This document shows positions 57,112 through 64,000 of a stretch of DNA of 64,000 nucleotides, piece by piece (position 1 is the first letter of the stretch; each line of letters opens with the position of its first letter). A model generated the notes under the pieces. That model was not told the origin of the DNA. It ran no database searches and saw only the letters and a list, made by a program, of their open reading frames with translations. This DNA is from AP-15 sp963795485. Its GTDB lineage: Bacteria; Pseudomonadota; Alphaproteobacteria; ATCC43930; CGMCC-115725. The stretch lies in the NCBI GenBank assembly GCA_963795485.1, contig CAWCIL010000008.1, positions 1,054,001 through 1,118,000 of the forward strand. Reading direction: 5' to 3'. The position numbers and the translations under genes were made by a program.

Positions 57112-58001
57112 TGACCGGCGTCGGCGGACCGGTGCGCGCGCTGCGGCAGGATTCGGACCGGCGCCGGACGGCCCAGCTGATCGGCGCATGCTCGATCGAG
57201 ATCTCGCCGCGAGAGGCCCTGAGCGAAAAGGGGCTCCGCGATCTGCTCGCCCCCGGCACGACGGTGTTCGTCAGTCATCCGGCGAGCGTCACCCATCACG
57301 ACATCGTCGCCGCCTGCGGCGCGCTGCGCCGCGCCGGTTTCGTGCCGGTGCCGCATGTCGCGGCGCGTCGCCTCGCCAGCTTCACCCAGGCTCGCGACTT
57401 TCTGCAGCGCGCGGCAGCCGAGGCGGAGGTAACGAGCGCGCTGATCATCAGCGGCGACCCCGACCGGCCGTCGGGTCCGTTCGGCGACGGCCTCGATCTG
57501 CTGGCGACGGGCCTGGTCGAGCACAGCGGCATCGGCGAGGTTTTTCTTCCCGGCTACCCGGAGGGCCATCCGAGGATCGATCCCCGTGCCCTCGCGCGTG
57601 CCCTCCAGGCAAAACTGGGGCTGGCGCGCGAACGTGGCCTCGACGTGTCGCTGATCACCCAATTCGGGTTCGATGCCGAGCCGATCCGGCGCTGGATCGC
57701 ATCGTTGCGGGTAGAGGGCGAGCTCTGCCCGGTCAGGATCGGCGTCGCCGGACCCGCCACCGTCGCGACGCTCGCCAAATTCGCGGTGCGCTGCGGCGTC
57801 GGCGCCTCGCTGCGGGCGCTCGGCCGCGGACACACCGCCTTCGCCCGAATCCTCGTCGAAGCCGGCCCCGATGGACTGATCGACGCGCTGGTCGCCGAAG
57901 AGGACCCGGCGGCGCCGATCGACGGCCTGCATCTCTTCACCTTCGGCGGCCTGCGCCGAACGGCGGAGTGGATCCGGGCTCGGACCGTCGGAACCCCCTA
58001 G
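57111..58001 (+). CDS. Methylenetetrahydrofolate reductase-like protein
   Basis: 296 residues with the MetF-type TIM barrel: SIEISPREA with the first catalytic-type Glu, VTHHDIVAACGALRRAGF, IISGDPDRPSGPFGDG, FLPGYPEGHP, and LITQFGFDAEPIRRW. MetF reduces 5,10-methylene-THF to 5-methyl-THF using FAD. The sequence is divergent from housekeeping MetF, so a paralogue with a special methyl-donor role is likely. Translationally coupled to the methyltransferase upstream and close to the MetE-like cluster. Confidence 0.78.
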   Translation: MTGVGGPVRALRQDSDRRRTAQLIGACSIEISPREALSEKGLRDLLAPGTTVFVSHPASVTHHDIVAACGALRRAGFVPVPHVAARRLASFTQARDFLQRAAAEAEVTSALIISGDPDRPSGPFGDGLDLLATGLVEHSGIGEVFLPGYPEGHPRIDPRALARALQAKLGLARERGLDVSLITQFGFDAEPIRRWIASLRVEGELCPVRIGVAGPATVATLAKFAVRCGVGASLRALGRGHTAFARILVEAGPDGLIDALVAEEDPAAPIDGLHLFTFGGLRRTAEWIRARTVGTP

Positions 58002-58081
58002 CTGAAGGCAACGGGAGTGGGGGGGGAAGATTCATCCCCGCGCTGCGGTTATACTGCGGCCGATCAGCGAAGGGGGCTTCC

Positions 58082-58540
58082 ATGAGCGAACGAACCGCAT
58101 CGCCGACGCGCCTGCGGCGGCCGGGCTGGGTCAACGAATTTCGCGCCTTCATCATGCGCGGCAACGTCGTGGACCTTGCGGTCGGCATCATCATCGGCGT
58201 CGCCTTTACCGGGGTCGTCAACAGCCTGGTCAAGGACGTCTTCACCCCGGTCATCGGCTTGCTCGTCGGCGGCATCGATTTCACCAACATTTTCGTCACC
58301 CTGAAGGGGCCGCACGCGGCGACCCTGGCCGATGCGCAGAAAGCGGGTGCGGTGACCCTGAACATCGGCGTGTTCATCAACACCGTCATCCAGTTCGTGA
58401 TCGTCAGCTTCGCGGTGTTCTGGCTGGTCAAGGCGCTGTCGCGCCTCTACACGCGCCCGCAAGCCGCACCCGCGCCGCCGCCGCGCAGCGAGGTCTTGCT
58501 CGAAGAAATCCGGGATATCTTGGCCGCCAGGCCGACGTAG
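58082..58540 (+). CDS. mscL: Large-conductance mechanosensitive channel
   Basis: 152 residues. Homopentameric inner-membrane channel that opens under membrane tension to release solutes. It has the N-terminal FRAFIMRGNVVDLAVGIIIG, the gate-lining first helix, a second helix (FINTVIQFVIVSFAVFWLV), and a C-terminal amphipathic bundle (EVLLEEIRDIL). Full length. Confidence 0.95.
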   Translation: MSERTASPTRLRRPGWVNEFRAFIMRGNVVDLAVGIIIGVAFTGVVNSLVKDVFTPVIGLLVGGIDFTNIFVTLKGPHAATLADAQKAGAVTLNIGVFINTVIQFVIVSFAVFWLVKALSRLYTRPQAAPAPPPRSEVLLEEIRDILAARPT

Positions 58541-58900
58541 CCCGCGCGGCTCGCAGTGACTTCGTTGCTCTATTTCTGCGCCGCCATTGCAGTGACCATG
58601 GTGGCCTCCCGTTACGCGGCAAGCTCGACGACATGGCCGCGGACGATACCGAAGGCCCCGATCGTCCCGGGCCTTTCGCCGGTCACGCGGCGGCGGGAGT
58701 CATTCCGGCGGCGCGCCCGGCTTTGGTGCAGGTGAGGTCGTGAGCGACCTGCAGGCCGCGGCAGCGCGATCGTCAGCGCCTCGGCGCTCAGGCTCGCGCC
58801 AACGGCTCGTCCTTCAGAAGTTCTCCCCGATGGGACCCCGTCCGGCAAGCGGCCCGATGCATGCGATCGACGTCGTAGGTTCCGCCTCGGTGAGCGGCGG
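58541..58900. other. Gene-free stretch between mscL and the agmatinase gene
   Basis: Some protein-like strings occur on the minus strand (GLQVAHDLTCTKAGRAAGM; TIGAFGIVRGHVVELAA) in different frames. They may be decayed coding sequence but match nothing I can name. No terminator with a T-run is visible. Confidence 0.4.
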
Positions 58901-59959
58901 TCAGGCGGGGCGGCGCTTGAAGCGGGGATTGAGGACGGCGAGCGAGAAGATTTCGAACAGCATCTGCGCGCCGACCATCGCGGTGATGGTGGTGGCGTCG
59001 TATTGCGGGGCGACCTCGACGACATCGCCGCCGATGATGTCGAGGCCCTTGAGGCCGTGCAGGATCGCCTGCGCCTCGCGCGGGGTGAGCCCACCGGCTT
59101 CGGGCGTGCCGGTGCCGGGGGCATAGGCCGGATCGAGCCCGTCGACGTCGAAGGAGATGTAGGTCGGGCCGTCGCCGACGACCGCGCGCGCCTTTTCGAC
59201 GACCCCGGCGATGCCGAGCCGGTCGACCTCCTCGATGTGCAGGACGGTCATGCCCGAATCGTAGGAGAAGCCCCAGAAGATCTCGGCCGGGCCGCGAATG
59301 CCGATCTGAACCGTGCGCTCGGGGTCGAGCGCACCGGCCAGCACCGCCTGGCGAAACGGCCCGCCATGGTGGAATTTCGAGCCGTCGACCTCGCCCATCG
59401 TGTCGCAATGGGCGTCGATGTGGACAAGGCCCAATGGCCGCTCGGCGCCGAGCGATTTGAGGATCGGATAGCTGACCGAATGGTCGCCGCCGACCGAAAT
59501 GGGACGCACCCCGGCCGCGGCGATGCGCTCGTAGAAGAGGGCTATGTCCTCGATCGACTGATCAAGGCTGTAGCGCGAGCGCATCGGCACGTCGCCGATG
59601 TCGGCGACGGCGCATTCGCCGCGCGGGGCAACGCCGAGCGCGTGGTTGTAGGGGCCGATGCGCTCGACTTCGCGCACTGCGCGCGGGCCGAAGCGGGCGC
59701 CGGGGCGGTTGGTCACGCCCAAATCCATCGGCACGCCGACGAGCGCCACATCGAGACCGGCGAAATCGGGCCGGTCGGCGGCATCGGGCCGATAGGGCGT
59801 GTCGAGCAGGGTCGGGATGCCGGCATAGGGCATCGGCCGGCGATAGGTGCTGCCGAAGACCAGCGAGAGCGGTTTTCGGAACCGCTCGGGGGCGATCTCG
59901 GTTTCCCTGGCGCCCACATATTTGGCGCGCAGTGCGTCGAGCTTGGTCTTGTCGAACAT
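58901..59959 (-). CDS. Agmatinase/ureohydrolase family protein
   Basis: 352 residues of the arginase superfamily. All manganese-binding motifs are intact: GGDHSVSYP, VHIDAHCDTMGE and SFDVDGLDPAYAPG. It hydrolyses a guanidino compound to urea and an amine. The N-terminal 60 residues are longer than in E. coli SpeB, so guanidinobutyrase or a related activity is as likely as agmatinase. No polyamine genes are adjacent. Confidence 0.87.
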   Translation of the reverse strand: MFDKTKLDALRAKYVGARETEIAPERFRKPLSLVFGSTYRRPMPYAGIPTLLDTPYRPDAADRPDFAGLDVALVGVPMDLGVTNRPGARFGPRAVREVERIGPYNHALGVAPRGECAVADIGDVPMRSRYSLDQSIEDIALFYERIAAAGVRPISVGGDHSVSYPILKSLGAERPLGLVHIDAHCDTMGEVDGSKFHHGGPFRQAVLAGALDPERTVQIGIRGPAEIFWGFSYDSGMTVLHIEEVDRLGIAGVVEKARAVVGDGPTYISFDVDGLDPAYAPGTGTPEAGGLTPREAQAILHGLKGLDIIGGDVVEVAPQYDATTITAMVGAQMLFEIFSLAVLNPRFKRRPA

Positions 59960-60192
59960 CGTGAGCTGACCCCGTGTTCTGTCCTTGGCGACTTGGCCGG
60001 CAGCACGATGCCGGCAACACGATCAAGGTGAGTGTCGGCTATGAAATATCCAGTCCGATCGGTCGCCGGCCCAATTCCGTCAACGTCGCGGGCGGCCACG
60101 ATTCGACGTTTCGCAAATGCCGGAGACCTGCGATCTGGTAGAATGGCGCGAAGCGACCCGTCGATCAGGCTGCCGCTATCCGGCTAGGAGCG

Positions 60193-60957
60193 ATGAGAAT
60201 GACGATCGAAGACCGTTCTTCCCTGGCCGGCAAGGTCGCTGTGGTCACCGGCGGCAGCAGCGGCATCGGGGCGGCGAGCGTGCGGCTCATCGCGGCGGCG
60301 GGGGCGCGGGTCGTCATCGGCTACAACAAGGGCGCCGAGCGGGCGGCGGCGCTGATCGCCGAATTGCCCGGCCATGGCCATCGGGCGATGCATCTGCCGC
60401 TCGAGGACACGGCGCAAATCCGCAGAGTTGCGGCCACGGTCAAAGAGGAGCTCGGCCGGGCCGACATCCTGGTCAATTCCGCCGGATTTACCCGGATGGT
60501 GCCGCATCACGATCTCGAAGCGCTCGACGACGATCTGATCGACGCGGTCCTGGCCGCCAATGTGCGCGGGCCGTTCGCGACGATCCGCGCCTTTGTCCCA
60601 CTGCTGCGCCAGTCGGGCGACGGGGTGATCGTCAACATCTCCTCGGGTGCGGCCCAGCACGGCACCGGCAGCTCGATCATCTACGGCGCCTCCAAGGCCG
60701 CGCTCAACACGATGAGCATGGCGCTGGCCCGCGTGCTCGGCCCCGAGATCCGCGTCGTCGTGGTAGCGCCGGGGATGGTGCATACCGGCTTTGTCCCCGG
60801 CCGCACCGAGGAGATGATGGCGAGGGCCGCGGCGGCGACCCCATTGAAGCGCGCGATCGAAGCCCATGACGTGGCGCTCGCCGTCATGGCCAGCATCACC
60901 CATCTGACCCACACCACGGGCTCGATCATCACCGTCGACGCCGGGCGTCACTTGTAA
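60193..60957 (+). CDS. SDR-family oxidoreductase
   Basis: 254 residues. It has the cofactor motif VVTGGSSGIGAAS, NSAG, the catalytic Ser in NISSGAA and YGASK, and the C-terminal TGSIITVDAGRHL. It resembles 3-oxoacyl-ACP reductase and glucose-dehydrogenase-type SDRs. The substrate is not clear. Intact; ends 134 bases before glnD. Confidence 0.88.
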   Translation: MRMTIEDRSSLAGKVAVVTGGSSGIGAASVRLIAAAGARVVIGYNKGAERAAALIAELPGHGHRAMHLPLEDTAQIRRVAATVKEELGRADILVNSAGFTRMVPHHDLEALDDDLIDAVLAANVRGPFATIRAFVPLLRQSGDGVIVNISSGAAQHGTGSSIIYGASKAALNTMSMALARVLGPEIRVVVVAPGMVHTGFVPGRTEEMMARAAAATPLKRAIEAHDVALAVMASITHLTHTTGSIITVDAGRHL

Positions 60958-61091
60958 TGGCTGTGTTGCGTAAATGGCGGCGGGTAAATCCCAGCCCGCA
61001 TCCCGATCTCTCGCGCATGACCGCGTCGTCCGCCGATCACGGAACGAAGCCGGCCGAGGCCGCGTTGAAGCCGCGGCCTGGGAGGGGCGGC

Positions 61092-63869
61092 ATGGGGAAC
61101 ATTACCCGGCAACGCGATATCATCGACCGGCGCGTGCTGGCCGAGGAATTGGCCACGGCTGCCGGTTCGGTCCAAATCCGCGAACCTCGACCGCCGGCCG
61201 CTCCTGGTCCCTCTGAAGGCGGCGCTCGCCGCCGGACGCGCCGAGATCCGCCGCCGCTTCGAGGCGAGCGGCGACGGCACCGCGGTCGTGCGCGAGCAAT
61301 GCTTTCTGATGGATCAGCTGATCCGCGCGCTGTTCGACGTGGTCACCGGCGAGATCTACCCGCTCCCCAACCCGACTTCGGGCGAGCGTCTGGCATTGGT
61401 CGCGGTCGGCGGCTATGGGCGCGGCGAACTGGCGCCCTATTCCGACATCGACCTATTGTTCCTGCTGCCCTACAAGCAGACCCCCCACACCGAGCAGGTC
61501 GTCGAATTGCTGCTCTATCTGTTGTGGGACCTGAAGCTCAAGATCGGTCAGGCGACGCGCTCGGTCGAGGACTGCCTGCGCCAAGCGAAATCCGATCTGA
61601 CGATCCGCACCGGTCTCCTCGAGGCGCGCTATCTGTGGGGCGAGGAGGCGTTGTTCCGCGAGCTCAAAAAGCGCTTCGACAGCGAGATCGTGCGCGGCAC
61701 CGCGGCGCAGTTCGTCGAAGCGAAGCTCGCCGAGCGCGACCAGCGCCACCGCCGCGTCGGCGACAGCCGCTACCAGCTCGAGCCGAACGTCAAGGAGGGG
61801 AAGGGCGGTCTTCGCGACCTGCACACGCTCTTCTGGCTCGCCAAATACATCTATCGCATCGACGATGTCGCCAAGCTCGTCGATCTGCGGCGTGCTGTCG
61901 GCCGAGGAGTTGCAGCGCTTTGCCAGGGCGCAGAGCTTTCTGTGGACGGTGCGCTGCCATCTGCATTTTCTCGCCGGACGCGCCGAGGAGCGGCTGACCT
62001 TCGACCTGCAGAGCGAGATCGGGCGGCGCATGGGCTACACCGACCACGCCGGCAGCCGCGGGGTCGAGCGCTTCATGAAGCACTATTTCCTGGTCGCCAA
62101 GGATGTCGGCGATCTGACCCGGATCTTCTGCGCGATCCTCGAAGCCGACCAGCAGCGCAAACGCCGGCTTTCCTGGGTGCGATGGGGGGTCGGACGGCGC
62201 GGGCTCGACGGGTTCGTGCTCGACGGCGAGCGGTTGACGATCCCCTCGGACGATTTTTTCAAGACCGACCCGGTGGCGCTGCTGCGCCTGTTCCAAGTCG
62301 CCCAGCAGAGCGGGCTCGACATTCATCCGCAAGGCACTGCGCCGGGCGAGCCAATCCCTGCGGCTGATCGATGCGAAGCTGCGCGAGGATCCCGAGGCGA
62401 ACCGCCTCTTCCTCGAAATCCTGACCTCGAAGAAGGACCCGGAGACGGCCTTGCGGCGGATGAACGAGGCCGGGGTGCTGGGCCGCTTCATCCCCGATTT
62501 CGGGCGCGTCGTGGCGCAGATGCAATACGACATGTACCACCACTACACGGTCGACGAGCACACGCTGTTCGCGATCGGCATCCTGCACAAGATCGAGACC
62601 GGGTTGCTCAAGGACGAATTGCCGTTGGCGACGGCGCTCGCAGCGACGGTCTTCTCGCGCCGCGCGCTCTATCTCGCGGTGCTGCTGCACGACATCGCCA
62701 AAGGCCGCGGCGGCGACCATTCGGTGCTCGGCGAGCGCGTCGCGCTGAAGCTCGGGCCGCGGCTCGGGCTCTCGGCCGAGGAAACCGAGACGGTGGCTTG
62801 GCTGGTGCGCTGGCACCTCCTGATGAGCGGCACCGCCTTCAAGCGCGACATCGGCGATCCGCAGACGATCGGCGACTTTGTCGGTCATGTGCAGTCGCCC
62901 GAGCGGTTGAAGCTGCTGCTGATCCTGACCGTCGCCGACATCCGGGCGGTCGGGCCGCAGGTGTGGAACGGCTGGAAGGCGGCGCTGTTGCGCGACCTCT
63001 ACCACCGCGCGGTCGAGGTCATGTCGGGAGGGCTGACGGTCGAGGCGCGGGATTTGCGGGTCGCCGCGGCGCTCGACGCGGTGCGCGACCGGCTGCCCGA
63101 TTTCAGCGACGCCGAGTTCGCCGCGTTCGCCAAGAGCGGCTACCCGTTTTACTGGCTGTCCTTCGATCCGGAGACCCACGCCCGGCATGCCCGGCTGATC
63201 CGCGAGGCCGAGGCGAGCGGCGCACCGTTGACCGTCGAAAAGCGGGTCGATGCGCAGCGCGCGGTGACCGAGATCACCCTATACACCGCCGACCATGCGG
63301 GCTTGTTCTCGCGCATCGCCGGCGCGCTCGCGGTCAGCGGCGCCAACATCGTCGACGCCCGGATCATGACCATGTCGAACGGCATGGCGCTCGACACGTT
63401 CTGGGTCCAGGACTTGGCCGGCGGAGCCTTCGATCGTCCGGACAAGCTCGCCCGCCTCGCGGTCACGTTCGAGAATGTGCTGACCGGCGATCTGAAGCCG
63501 CATCGCGAGCTCGCCCGGCCGCCGGCTTTCCCGAGCCGCACGCAAGTGTTCACCGTGGCGCCGCGGGTGCTCGTCGACAACAGCGCCAGCGCCTCGCATA
63601 CGGTGATCGAGGTCAATGGCCGCGACCGGCCGGGCCTGTTGTTCGAGCTGACCCGCGAATTGACCCGGCTCAGCCTGCAGGTGTCGAGCGCCAAGATCTC
63701 GACCTATGGCGAAAAGGTGGTCGACGTCTTTTACGTCAAGAATCTGTTCGGCCACAAAGTCGAGCACCCGGTCAAGCTCGCCGAGATCCGCACCACCCTC
63801 GAAGCCGTGCTGGCCCGCGGCAATCCAGCTCCAGCGGGCCTAAAGCGCGAGCCCGCCATCGCGAAATAG
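61092..63869 (+). pseudogene. glnD: PII uridylyltransferase/uridylyl-removing enzyme, three apparent frameshifts
   Basis: A nitrogen sensor that uridylylates PII when glutamine is low and removes the group when it is high. ATG 61092 (MGNITRQRDIIDRR) follows GGGAGGGG. The nucleotidyltransferase motif GGYGRGELAPYSDIDLLFL, the HD domain (VLLHDIAKGRGGDHS) and two C-terminal ACT domains (DHAGLFSRIAGALAVSGANI; RDRPGLLFELTREL) are all present. The frame moves by one base near 61180, 61892 and 62332; removing one base at each restores family residues (LDRRPLLVPL; VDLGVLSAEEL; RASQSLRLIDAK). Restored length about 924 residues, normal. Three insertions in one otherwise perfect gene suggest sequence error. 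Confidence 0.9.
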
Positions 63870-64000
63870 CTCACAAATAAATACCCCAACCGAAATCTCG
63901 CGGGTGAAGAGCTGACGCAAGCGAGCGCGGTGCTGTCGGATCAACACCGAGCTGATTGACGCCGAGGGGCATTGCAAGAGGCAAACCGCCCGCGGATGGG

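Noticed and set aside
63870..64000. Start of a further gene after glnD
   Set aside because: No start with a ribosome-binding site and no recognisable residues in the last 131 bases.

Overview
The window is GC-rich chromosomal DNA from a free-living bacterium. Gene content points to an alphaproteobacterium, perhaps Rhodospirillales or a related order: GlnD with ACT domains, a long Sua5-type threonylcarbamoyl-AMP synthase, a DUF5681 protein, a DUF1640-like protein, CaiB/BaiF racemase and KatG. The assignment to class is inference from family distribution. I found no tRNA, rRNA or CRISPR array.

Layout. 1-6.4 kb: end of glycogen phosphorylase, a two-subunit aconitase X, a methyltransferase, a luciferase-like flavin monooxygenase, then a phosphopantetheinyl transferase facing a peroxiredoxin. 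6.4-11.2 kb: an accessory island with a tiny secreted ORF, a resolvase relic, a low-GC membrane protein, a frameshifted nucleoside-deoxyribosyltransferase/TIR-like gene, and an ISNCY-type element split by an IS256-type element. 11.3-18 kb: a CoA-binding/O-acetylhomoserine sulfhydrylase fusion, small proteins and two alpha/beta hydrolases. 18-24 kb: a minus-strand cluster (heparinase-like protein, Bcr/CflA-type MFS exporter, unknown protein), then an ISAs1-type transposase. 24.6-28 kb: a PP-loop-like protein and a SARP/BTAD-type regulator. 28-35 kb: catabolic enzymes (ThDP enzyme, SDR, LLM oxidoreductase, VOC protein, CapA-like protein, acyl-CoA racemase). 35-38.4 kb: gap and tkt. 38.5-41.2 kb: a membrane cyclase, then a low-GC HEPN-motif gene between two palindromic repeats of one family. 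41.3-50.8 kb: NHL propeller protein, panB, a lone molybdopterin hydroxylase large subunit, a PEP-CTERM protein, Sua5-type synthase, katG and an orphan ParA ATPase. 50.8-58.5 kb: three tandem MetE-C-like methyltransferases, a HicA/HicB-like pair, a methyltransferase overlapping a MetF-like gene, and mscL. 58.9-63.9 kb: agmatinase-family enzyme, SDR and glnD.

How genes work together. The 50.8-58 kb segment brings together folate/methionine-type methyl-transfer genes, and the fused MetY at 11.3 kb also belongs to methionine/sulfur metabolism. Gap and Tkt serve central carbon flow. KatG and the peroxiredoxin handle peroxide.

A caution for any reader: at least 13 apparent frameshifts in otherwise well-conserved genes (glnD three times; katG; two MetE-like genes; CapA; the ThDP enzyme; heparinase; the HEPN gene) go in the same direction, one extra base. 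This looks more like insertion-type sequencing error than gene decay. The transposases and the TIR-like gene shift the other way. Spans below cover the whole intended gene in such cases.
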